NCBI GenBank assembly: GCA_026400425.1
Contig: JAPLPC010000208.1
Span: forward strand, 1 to 5,884
Length of the DNA: 5,884 bases
Source: Hyphomicrobiales bacterium
GTDB lineage: Bacteria; Pseudomonadota; Alphaproteobacteria; Rhizobiales; Xanthobacteraceae
Direction of reading: 5' to 3'
Of the stretch, positions 1 to 5,642 are shown piece by piece. The first letter of the stretch is position 1; every line of letters starts with the position of its first letter. The notes beneath the pieces are model-generated. The model did not search any database and was not told where the DNA came from. It saw nothing but the letters and a program-made list of their open reading frames with translations. Position numbers and translations under genes: made by a program.

Positions 1-1
1 C

Positions 2-1741
2 CGGAGCCGGGATGCCATGGTCGGCATAGCCGCCGGTGGTTCGATCGAAGCCTGGCGTCAGCAGCGTCAGCTTGTTCGGATCGGTCATGGCAAAGCCAGC
101 CTGCATATCTGGAAAGCCGTGCCATTTGGCGTCCGGCGACAGCTGCCAGAACGCGGGATTGGTGGCGAGCTGATCGGTGCTGATGCTTTCCCAGGGAACG
201 CTATGCACCGCGCCGGCTTGTGCGACGTCGGGAATTTCCACGCGCACCGGCACGAACGGTTCGAAGAACCAGCGGCGTTCCGGCCGCGGTTCCTTCTCCT
301 CGAATTCGCGGCGCACCGCGCGCATCTTCTTGCGCAGTTCGATGCCGAGACGGATCGTATCGTCCCACAGCACTTCGCCGGAGCGGCCCTTCATCATCTG
401 CGCGCCGACGTCCAATGACGCGAACAGCGGATAGAACGGCGACGTGGAAGCGTGCTGCATGAAGCTTTCGTTGAAGCGGCGATGCTCGACACGGCGCTTC
501 TGGCCGCGGATATGGCGATCCTTCATGTGGATCTGCGACGCCTGCGAGAAGCTGGCGAGCTGCTTGTGGGTCGACTGGGTGGCGATGATGCCCGGCGAGT
601 CCGGGCCGAGATCCTTCAGGCCCATGGCGAAGCGGCCGGCATAGAGCGGATGGAATTTCATGAAGCCCGCCCAGGCCTCGTCGAACAGGATGTAGTCGCA
701 GAGATGGCCGATCCGCTCGATGATCATCTCGGCGCTATAGATGGTGCCGTCATAGGTGCACTGCTCGATGACCGCGACCCGGAACGGGCGCTCGCGCTTC
801 CAGGCATCCTTGTCGGTGACCATCGGGTTGTTGCGGATGCGCTCACGCAGGGCGTCTTCGCTGAACGCGTCCCAATCCATCGGGCCGATCAGGCCCCACG
901 GATTGCGCACGGTCGGCACGTAGATGGGCGTGCCGCCGGCGATCATCAGGGCGCCGTGCAGAGCGGCCTTGTGGTTGTTGCGGTCAAACAGTACGAGATC
1001 GCCGTCGGTGACCAGCGCAGACAGCGCAACCTTGTTGGATGTCGAGGTGCCGTTGAGCACGAAATAGGTTTTCTCGGCGCCGAAAATCTGCGCGGCTTCC
1101 TTTTGCGCCTGCAGTGCGGGTCCTTCATGGGTGAGCAGGTCGCCGAGATCGAGCACGGAATTGTCGAGGTCGTCGCGAAACACGGCTTCGCCGAGATGTT
1201 CCATGAACACACGGCCGATCGGCGAGCGGCTGTAAAACACGCCGCCGTTGTGGCCGGGGCAGGTCCAGAGCTGATTGCCTTCTTCGGCGTAATCCACCAG
1301 CGCGCCAAAGAAGGGCGTCTTCAGGGTCTCGGCATATTGCTTGAGGCGGCTGATCAGGTTCTTGGCGATGAACGGCGGCGTTTCCTCGGACAGGAAGATA
1401 TAGCCGTCGATGAAATCGAGCACCTCGACCGGAATGTCCTCGAAACGCTGGCGACGGATCAGCAGCATGATCGGGAAATCCAGGCCGCGGCGGCGCATCA
1501 GGTTGATCAGCGCTGCGGTCTTGCCCTCCAGGCCTTTCTTGCCCCAATCGACCACCATGCAGCCGATGGCGGCATCGGTCTGTACCGCGATCGCAGCGTC
1601 TTCGAGCTTGCGCGCCTTCACCACCTCGAAGCCCGATTTTTCGATTTCCTCGACGATCTGGTTGAGGCGGACGCCTTCCAGGTCATCGGCGTCGAAGGTC
1701 GGCATGGCGCACAGGAAATTGAAGCGTTTGAAGTAGTCCAT
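2..1741 (-). CDS. Orn/Lys/Arg decarboxylase, PLP-dependent (C-terminus outside the window)
   Basis: The 580 visible codons encode a fold-type I PLP enzyme of the large bacterial ornithine/lysine/arginine decarboxylase family, which removes CO2 from a basic amino acid to give putrescine, cadaverine or agmatine in the cytoplasm. Residues 1 to about 130 (start MDYFKRFNFLCAMPTFDADD) look like the receiver-like N-terminal wing domain. The PLP domain follows with TCPGHNGG (160-167), NGTSTSNK (230-237, cofactor phosphate binding), FDEAW with Asp354 (expected to pair with the pyridine nitrogen) and STHKQ with Lys393 as the Schiff-base lysine. The reading frame stays open to the left edge; the C-terminal domain is missing only because the window ends. 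The ATG at 1741 fits the family N-terminus, but no clear Shine-Dalgarno precedes it. Substrate choice cannot be decided from these motifs. It lies 139 bases downstream of moeA on the same strand, with no functional link apparent. Confidence 0.93.
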   Translation of the reverse strand, partial: MDYFKRFNFLCAMPTFDADDLEGVRLNQIVEEIEKSGFEVVKARKLEDAAIAVQTDAAIGCMVVDWGKKGLEGKTAALINLMRRRGLDFPIMLLIRRQRFEDIPVEVLDFIDGYIFLSEETPPFIAKNLISRLKQYAETLKTPFFGALVDYAEEGNQLWTCPGHNGGVFYSRSPIGRVFMEHLGEAVFRDDLDNSVLDLGDLLTHEGPALQAQKEAAQIFGAEKTYFVLNGTSTSNKVALSALVTDGDLVLFDRNNHKAALHGALMIAGGTPIYVPTVRNPWGLIGPMDWDAFSEDALRERIRNNPMVTDKDAWKRERPFRVAVIEQCTYDGTIYSAEMIIERIGHLCDYILFDEAWAGFMKFHPLYAGRFAMGLKDLGPDSPGIIATQSTHKQLASFSQASQIHMKDRHIRGQKRRVEHRRFNESFMQHASTSPFYPLFASLDVGAQMMKGRSGEVLWDDTIRLGIELRKKMRAVRREFEEKEPRPERRWFFEPFVPVRVEIPDVAQAGAVHSVPWESISTDQLATNPAFWQLSPDAKWHGFPDMQAGFAMTDPNKLTLLTPGFDRTTGGYADHGIPAP

Positions 1742-1880
1742 AAACGGGCACCGAATCTGTTGTCTGTGCTCTCTGTCGCCGCGTTGCGTGACAACTTGGT
1801 GACTGCGAGCAGGCGGGATTATTGATGAGCTCAGTCCCTGCGGGCAACGCCCGAGGATATCGACGGTTCGCGGTATTCAG

Positions 1881-3086
1881 CTAAGTCGGAAGACGAATGA
1901 TGGTGCAGGGGTCGCCGGCTTTGGCGGCCTCCGCATGTGGTGGGCGTACCAGTAGACCCTCCGCGACGGCGAGATTGCCGAGCAGCGAGGAATCCTGCTT
2001 CAAGACGGGTGTTGCCACCAGCGCTCCATCGCGCCAGGCCAGGCGCGTGCGCAGGTAGTCCTCGCGGTGGTCGTTGGCGGGCAGGTCGCGGCCGAGCAGG
2101 GCCGGCTCCTGTGCGTGCTGGATATCGGTGCGTCCCGCCAGTGCGCGCAGCAGCGGCACCATGAACAGGAACCCGCAGACATAGGACGAGACCGGATTGC
2201 CGGGCAGGCCGATCACCCGCATGGCGCCGCGGCGGCCATGCATCATCGGTTTGCCCGGCCGCATGGCGATTTTCCAGAACGTCATCTCGACGCCGGCCGC
2301 GACCAGCGATTGCTGCACGAGATCGTGGTCGCCCACCGAAGCGCCGCCGGTGGTGACGAGGACATCGGCGCTCAGATCGATGGCACGCCGGATCGCCGCT
2401 GTCGTCGAGTCCAGCGTATCGCGGGCGATGCCGAGATCGATCACCTCGGCTCCTTCCGCACGTGCCAGCGCGCGCAAGGCAAATCCGTTAGAGAGCACGA
2501 TCTGGCCGGGGCCGGCGCTCTCGCCGGGCAGCACCAGTTCGTCGCCGGTAGCCAGCATCGCGACGATGGGCCGCCGACGCACCGGCAATGCCGGATGGTT
2601 CATGCCCGCGGCCAGCGCGAGGTTGCGATCCGTAAGCAGGGTGCCGGCCTGCAGCAGCACGTCGCCCTGGCTGAAATCCACGCCGGCCGGGCGGATATGC
2701 CTGCCGCTGGTCGCCGCTTCGTTGACGAGGACCACGTCGCCGTCCCGCACCGTGTCTTCCTGGATCACCACGCCGTCGGCGCCGTCCGGCACCACGCCGC
2801 CGGTGAAGATGCGCACGGCTTCGCCGGCCGCGAGCGCGCGATCGAACGGCTTGCCGGCGGAGATCTCGCCGATCACTTTCAGTCTGGCTCCGAGCGTCGC
2901 GTCTGCGGCGCGCACGGCGTAACCATCCATGGCCGACATGGCTTGCGGCGGCTGGGTCCGCAGCGACGCGATGTCCCGCGAAAGGACGCGATGAAACGCG
3001 TCCTCGAGGGCGACCGTCTCCTCGGGCAGCGCATCGGCGCCACGCAGGATCGCAGCCATGGCATCGGTGAAGGGCATCAAGGCCAT
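1881..3086 (-). CDS. moeA: Molybdopterin molybdotransferase MoeA
   Basis: MoeA inserts molybdate into adenylated molybdopterin, the last common step of molybdenum-cofactor synthesis, in the cytosol. The protein is 401 residues, normal for the family. Signature stretches appear in the expected order: SAMDGYAVRAAD (51-62), RIFTGGVVPDGADGVVIQED (92-111), LATGDEL (178-184, with Asp182 of the active cleft), VTTGGASVGDHD (244-255), RPGKPMMHG (276-284) and GLPGNPVSS (293-301). Residues from about 325 form the small C-terminal beta domain. The ATG at 3086 is preceded by GGAG (3098-3095) with an 8-base spacer, which supports this start. It is complete, with no missing key residue seen. In many Hyphomicrobiales moeA directly follows moaC; here the two are separated by opposite-strand genes, so this copy probably has its own promoter in 3087-3200. 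Confidence 0.97.
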   Translation of the reverse strand: MALMPFTDAMAAILRGADALPEETVALEDAFHRVLSRDIASLRTQPPQAMSAMDGYAVRAADATLGARLKVIGEISAGKPFDRALAAGEAVRIFTGGVVPDGADGVVIQEDTVRDGDVVLVNEAATSGRHIRPAGVDFSQGDVLLQAGTLLTDRNLALAAGMNHPALPVRRRPIVAMLATGDELVLPGESAGPGQIVLSNGFALRALARAEGAEVIDLGIARDTLDSTTAAIRRAIDLSADVLVTTGGASVGDHDLVQQSLVAAGVEMTFWKIAMRPGKPMMHGRRGAMRVIGLPGNPVSSYVCGFLFMVPLLRALAGRTDIQHAQEPALLGRDLPANDHREDYLRTRLAWRDGALVATPVLKQDSSLLGNLAVAEGLLVRPPHAEAAKAGDPCTIIRLPT

Positions 3087-3200
3087 CGGCGGATCTCCGG
3101 CTTCGCGTGAATGTCCGTCTTAGCGAAGCGGGCGGGGGAGGCAAGCGCCGGTTGTCCAGCGCAAGGTTGGGGATCGGTTTCAAAGCCGCTAGATAAGGCC
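3087..3200. promoter_or_regulatory. Divergent intergenic region between moeA and the plus-strand unit
   Basis: This 114-base gap separates the divergent starts of moeA (3086, minus) and the unknown gene (3201, plus), so it must carry the promoter for moeA unless transcription runs through from moaC 2 kb upstream, and it probably carries the promoter of the plus-strand genes too. I cannot assign -35/-10 boxes with confidence. TAGATA at 3190-3195 is a weak -10-like string, too near the start codon for a normal leader. GGGATCGG at 3170-3177 is the inverted complement of CCGATCCC at 3784-3791 in the cbtB-cbtA gap. No cobalamin riboswitch core was recognised. Confidence 0.45.
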
Positions 3201-3518
3201 ATGACCGATCATGACGACGAGAGTGGTGGTGCAAAGTTGTGGCGCGCCGATGTCGATGCGCTGACGTTCCGGCCGCAGGGGCACGGTGGCGTCTGCATGG
3301 TGCATCGGCAGGCGTTCCGGACGCTGCTGAAGGGCATGCCTAGCCCCGACGACTGTGCGGCCTTTTTCCACGATCGGGAGGCCGCGTTCCAGTTCGCGGC
3401 CCGCGCAAAGATCGTCCGGGCAGGCCTCGCCGCCGCCGCCAGCCTGCATCTGACCAGCCGCGACATCGCCCGCGCCATCGCGCAATTGGCTGTCGCATCC
3501 ACTGATCAAAGCGGCTAA
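3201..3518 (+). CDS. Conserved-looking protein of unknown function, 105 aa, ahead of cbtB
   Basis: I do not recognise this gene firmly. It encodes 105 residues, soluble in appearance, with no signal peptide or membrane segment. A beta-like segment (DALTFRPQGHGGVCMVHRQA, 19-38) is followed by a helical, alanine-rich half with FFHDREAAF (55-63) and AARAKI (66-71), ending in LTSRDIARAI (84-93). That order (short beta part containing a Cys, then a helical part ending LTSxD) loosely recalls the small DUF1488 family; this is a memory-based guess. His28, Cys32, His35, Cys52 and His57 could bind metal, but nothing proves it. The ATG at 3201 is preferred over an in-frame ATG at 3111, whose extra 30 residues are Ala/Gly-rich and lack a clear ribosome site; AAGG at 3194-3197 is a poor Shine-Dalgarno for 3201, so the start is uncertain. 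It ends 26 bases before cbtB on the same strand, suggesting cotranscription. Confidence 0.72.
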   Translation: MTDHDDESGGAKLWRADVDALTFRPQGHGGVCMVHRQAFRTLLKGMPSPDDCAAFFHDREAAFQFAARAKIVRAGLAAAASLHLTSRDIARAIAQLAVASTDQSG

Positions 3519-3544
3519 ACTGACACCAACGAACGAGGAATCTC

Positions 3545-3739
3545 ATGCCGCAAGCCCAGACCGCCCAGCTTTCCGCCACCACGAATGTCGCCGCCACGAA
3601 CGTCAATGTCGTCGTGCAGGCCGTTCTCGCCATGGCGCTTGGGTTGTTCGTCGTCGGCGTGGTCGGCTTCTCGCATATTAGCGCGGTCCATAATGCGGCC
3701 CATGACGTGCGCCATGCCAATGCCTTCCCCTGCCACTGA
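3545..3739 (+). CDS. cbtB: CbtB, small subunit of proposed cobalt transporter
   Basis: CbtB is a very small membrane protein proposed, from comparative genomics of cobalamin regulons, to work with CbtA in cobalt uptake. This copy has 64 residues, normal for the family: a polar N-terminus (1-21), one hydrophobic segment (about 23-43, VVQAVLAMALGLFVVGVVGF) and the diagnostic His-rich tail HNAAHDVRHANAFPCH (49-64). Potential metal ligands are His44, His49, His53, His57, Cys63 and His64. The start is well set by GAGGAA at 3535-3540, four bases before ATG. It is followed, 80 bases later, by cbtA, and preceded at 26 bases by the unknown 105-residue protein. The role as cobalt importer is a family-level proposal; direct biochemical proof is limited. 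Confidence 0.93.
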   Translation: MPQAQTAQLSATTNVAATNVNVVVQAVLAMALGLFVVGVVGFSHISAVHNAAHDVRHANAFPCH

Positions 3740-3765
3740 CGGCCTTCGCTAACTTTTGCGACCGA

Positions 3766-3795
3766 GATCCCCGAAGATCCCGACCGATCCCTCCG
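3766..3795 (+). repeat. Three tandem 10-base units starting GATCCC in the cbtB-cbtA gap
   Basis: Within the 80-base gap between cbtB and cbtA, the units GATCCCCGAA, GATCCCGACC and GATCCCTCCG follow each other at 3766, 3776 and 3786. The first six bases are identical and the spacing is exactly one helical turn, while the last four bases vary. A phased operator or a chance low-complexity run are both possible. No transcription factor known to me has this site. Confidence 0.4.
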
Positions 3796-3819
3796 ACTCG
3801 CTGCGGCTGCTGAAGATAC

Positions 3820-4572
3820 ATGTCCGTTTTTCGCTCGATCGTGTTCTCGGCGGTGCTCGCCGGCCTCGTCGCCGGCCTCGCCACGACGGCGGTGCAGATG
3901 GTCGGCACGGTCAGGCTGATCCAGCAGGCTGAAGTCTACGAGAAGAAGCCCGAGGCCCCGGCGCCTGCCGCTTCGTCCATGCCAGCAAACGCACCTGCGC
4001 CCGGCACATCGGGTCACGACCACGATCAGCATCAGATCGCTGCCGCAGCCCATGATCACGGGGATGCGTGGGAACCCGAGGCCGGTTTCCAGCGCAATGC
4101 CTTCACTGCGGGCGCCAGTGTTCTGACGGCCATTGGATTCGCGCTTCTGTTGGCCGGCATCTTCGCGTTGCGTGGTCGGCCGGTCGCGTGGCGCGAAGGG
4201 TTGTTCTGGGGGCTTGGCGGTTTTGCCGTGTTCGTCGCCGCGCCGGGCCTCGGTCTGCCGCCGGAGGTTCCGGGCCAACCGGTGGCTGATCTGACATTGC
4301 GTCAAACCTGGTGGATCGGGACCGCTTGCGCCACCGCCGCCGGTCTTGGCCTGCTGGTGTTTCGCAGAGAGCCGTGGGCGGCGATGCTCGGCCTCGGTGT
4401 GATCGCGTTGCCGCATGTGATCGGCGCGCCGCAGGCGCCAGTCGGCACAACCGACGTGCCCACGACGCTGGCGCATAGCTTCGTCGTCGCGGCCGTCCTG
4501 ACCGGTCTGATGTTCTGGGCTTTGCTCGGTGTTCTCACCAGCATCGCCTATGCGCGCTTTTCGCGCAGCTAG
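3820..4572 (+). CDS. cbtA: CbtA, large membrane subunit of proposed cobalt transporter
   Basis: CbtA is the polytopic partner of CbtB in a proposed cobalt importer of the inner membrane. The 250 residues show hydrophobic segments at about 7-29, 96-117, 127-145, 164-182, 186-202 and 216-243; the family is usually described with five or six. Family-like stretches are QAEVYE (36-41), WEPEAGFQRNAFT (84-96), GLGGFAVF (131-138), GLGLPPEVPG (143-152) and RQTWW (161-165). Between segments 1 and 2 lies a Pro/Ala-rich linker with a His/Asp cluster (HDHDQHQ 66-72, HDH 78-80), a plausible metal-collecting loop. An in-frame TGA directly upstream (3811) makes the ATG at 3820 the first possible ATG start; the ribosome site (GAAGA at 3812-3816) is weak and close. 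The 80-base gap after cbtB is longer than the tight spacing expected for a coupled pair. Confidence 0.94.
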   Translation: MSVFRSIVFSAVLAGLVAGLATTAVQMVGTVRLIQQAEVYEKKPEAPAPAASSMPANAPAPGTSGHDHDQHQIAAAAHDHGDAWEPEAGFQRNAFTAGASVLTAIGFALLLAGIFALRGRPVAWREGLFWGLGGFAVFVAAPGLGLPPEVPGQPVADLTLRQTWWIGTACATAAGLGLLVFRREPWAAMLGLGVIALPHVIGAPQAPVGTTDVPTTLAHSFVVAAVLTGLMFWALLGVLTSIAYARFSRS

Positions 4573-4829
4573 AGCCCGAGTGCTTCGAGCGTCCTGGCGA
4601 CGGTGGTCGGCGCGGTGCCGTGCATGGCGCACATCTCGCGTGCTTGGCAAGATGACGAATGCGATCTCATCGCCGTCGTGCAGATACCCGCGATGGGCAA
4701 GCCACCGGCAAAGTTTGCCGTTCGTAACACAGGATGGGCAATCGATTCCGGGTCGAGCGAAACGTTAACTATCTAAGTGACTGACGTGTCTCGCGGGCAA
4801 TTTGGCGCACCGATTGCAGCAACGATCGT

Positions 4830-4847
4830 ACGGCAGCTTTCTGCCGT
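4830..4847 (+). promoter_or_regulatory. Hairpin in the leader of the pilin gene
   Basis: ACGGCAG (4830-4836) and CTGCCGT (4841-4847) form a perfect 7-base-pair stem around the loop CTTT. It lies 37 bases before the pilin start and 24 bases before its ribosome site. It is not followed by a T-run, so it is a poor intrinsic terminator; an mRNA-stabilising or regulatory leader hairpin is more plausible. Confidence 0.4.
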
Positions 4848-4871
4848 TGGTATTCTACTGAGTTCATTGCG

Positions 4872-4878
4872 TAGGGAG
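4872..4878 (+). promoter_or_regulatory. Ribosome binding site fixing the GTG start of the pilin
   Basis: TAGGGAG lies six bases before GTG at 4885. Two other in-frame GTG codons are worse: 4777 lacks a matching site and would add 36 non-pilin residues, and 4897 would sit 18 bases away. Confidence 0.7.
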
Positions 4879-4884
4879 TGCGAC

Positions 4885-5049
4885 GTGCTGACGATTGTGA
4901 AACGTTTCTTGAAAGACGAGAGTGGCGCAACCGCGATCGAATACGGCTTGATCGCTGCAGGTATCTCGTTGGCCGTCATCGGTAGCGTGAATGGACTCGG
5001 TGTCAAACTGAACACCAAATTCGCGGCGATCAACAGTTCGCTGAAGTGA
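4885..5049 (+). CDS. Flp/Fap-type pilin precursor, 54 aa
   Basis: This encodes a class IVb Flp-family prepilin, the subunit of thin tight-adherence (Tad) pili that are assembled from the inner membrane. The 54 residues have a short basic leader (MLTIVKRFLKDESG, 1-14), then ATAIEYGLIAAGISLAVIGS (15-34), the classic Flp start with Glu at +5 and Tyr at +6 after the prepilin-peptidase site, here expected after Gly14. The mature pilin would have 40 residues and ends in NSSLK, as is common in rhizobial pilins. The GTG start is set by TAGGGAG six bases upstream. No tad/cpa assembly gene or prepilin peptidase is present in the window, so the gene is an orphan here and would need machinery encoded elsewhere. 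It is convergent with moaC. Its DNA is visibly less GC-rich than the flanking genes. Confidence 0.92.
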   Translation: MLTIVKRFLKDESGATAIEYGLIAAGISLAVIGSVNGLGVKLNTKFAAINSSLK

Positions 5050-5093
5050 GCGACGGTCAATCGCGGATGCGCTGACGGTTGGCGCCGTGAACG

Positions 5094-5116
5094 TTGACGT
5101 CACGCGGCGACGTCAA
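5094..5116. terminator. Inverted repeat at the pilin/moaC convergent junction
   Basis: TTGACGTC (5094-5101) and GACGTCAA (5109-5116) form a perfect 8-base-pair stem with a 7-base loop between the convergent ends of the pilin gene and moaC; the moaC stop codon lies inside the right arm. The position suits a shared bidirectional terminator, but there is no T-run on either side, so this is tentative. Confidence 0.3.
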
Positions 5117-5640
5117 TCGGTGGTGGTGTCGCTGACCAGATAGTGGCCGGACTTGCCACCTTTCTTCTCGACGAGATGAAGGCCTTCGATGCGCACGCCG
5201 CGTTCGACGGCCTTGATCATGTCGTAGATGGTCAGGCATGCGACCGACACGGCCGTCAGTGCTTCCATCTCGACGCCGGTCGGGCCCGTGACCTTGACCG
5301 ACGCGCGCACCCGGCAGCCCGGCAATTTCTTGTCGGGCGTGATGTCGATCGTGACTTTCGTCAGCGCCAGCGGATGACAGAGAGGGATCAGGTCGGACGT
5401 CCGCTTCGCGGCCATGATGCCGGCGATCCGCGCCGTGCCGAGCACGTCGCCTTTCTTGGCATTGCCGGACACGATCATGTCGAGGCTGGCCTTGCTCATG
5501 ATGACGAGGCCTTCGGCGACCGCGATGCGTTCGGTTGCAGATTTGTCCGAGACATCGACCATGCGCGCCTCGCCCGAGGAGTCGATATGCGTCAGGGCGG
5601 GGGACTTCGACTTCGATGACTTGTTGGCGTCTTTGGCCAT
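5113..5640 (-). CDS. moaC: Cyclic pyranopterin monophosphate synthase MoaC
   Basis: MoaC converts the cyclic GTP-derived intermediate made by MoaA into cyclic pyranopterin monophosphate, an early step of molybdenum-cofactor synthesis. The 175-residue protein has a Lys/Ser-rich N-terminal extension (1-14) and then the full family core: LTHID (16-20), KKGDVLGTARIAG (62-74, active-site Lys63), DLIPLCHPL (83-91, His89), GVEMEALTAVSVACLTIYDM (122-141, Glu124, Glu126, Asp140), Lys143 and the KKGGKSGHY end (159-167). These correspond to the catalytic residues of E. coli MoaC with an offset of 12. ATG at 5640 is chosen because GAGG (5654-5651) is 10 bases away; an in-frame TTG at 5646 would overlap the trpC stop by four bases but leaves only two or three bases after the site. 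It probably forms an operon with trpC. Confidence 0.97.
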   Translation of the reverse strand: MAKDANKSSKSKSPALTHIDSSGEARMVDVSDKSATERIAVAEGLVIMSKASLDMIVSGNAKKGDVLGTARIAGIMAAKRTSDLIPLCHPLALTKVTIDITPDKKLPGCRVRASVKVTGPTGVEMEALTAVSVACLTIYDMIKAVERGVRIEGLHLVEKKGGKSGHYLVSDTTTD

Positions 5641-5642
5641 GC

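Larger units (their letters stand above)
4573..4884. other. 312-base stretch without a confident gene; possible minus-strand gene remnant
   Basis: No convincing complete gene is seen. On the minus strand one frame is open from a TAG near 4775 to a TAG at 4571-4569, and its end (ARTLEALGL after MCAMHGTAPTTV) has a protein-like composition. It lacks an ATG at a sensible place. A second minus frame over the middle reads HDGDEIAFVILPS, as if one coding sequence had been broken by a frameshift; I cannot name the family. The minus-strand stop overlaps the cbtA stop because CTAG is palindromic, which may be chance. The right part, from about 4750, is visibly less GC-rich and is best read as promoter and leader of the pilin gene, although no -35/-10 pair stands out. 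Confidence 0.35.

Noticed and set aside
452..1825. 457-codon open frame on the plus strand
   Set aside because: It is antisense to the decarboxylase, whose motifs are unmistakable in the other strand; the length reflects few stop codons in high-GC DNA.
1841..1853. Hairpin CGGGC-AAC-GCCCG downstream of moeA as intrinsic terminator
   Set aside because: The stem has only five base pairs and no T-run follows on the minus strand.
2067..3110. 347-codon plus-strand open frame
   Set aside because: Antisense to moeA, with His/Arg/Gly-rich, family-less translation.
3111..3200. Longer form of the unknown protein starting at ATG 3111
   Set aside because: The added 30 residues have low complexity and no clear ribosome site precedes 3111, which also falls 24 bases from the moeA start; the shorter form is preferred, though not proven.
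3087..3544. Cobalamin riboswitch ahead of cbtB
   Set aside because: Searched by eye for the B12-box core and accompanying conserved strings on the plus strand; none found, although a covariance model would be more sensitive.
3340..4650. 436-codon minus-strand open frame across the cobalt genes
   Set aside because: It runs opposite to cbtB and cbtA, which both carry clear family signatures; its Arg/His-rich translation is typical of a shadow frame.
4802..4830. TTGGCG (4802-4807) as -35 box for the pilin
   Set aside because: At 17-base spacing the -10 position reads ATCGTA, a poor match, so no promoter is called.
5143..5619. 158-codon plus-strand open frame
   Set aside because: Antisense to moaC, whose catalytic motifs are complete.
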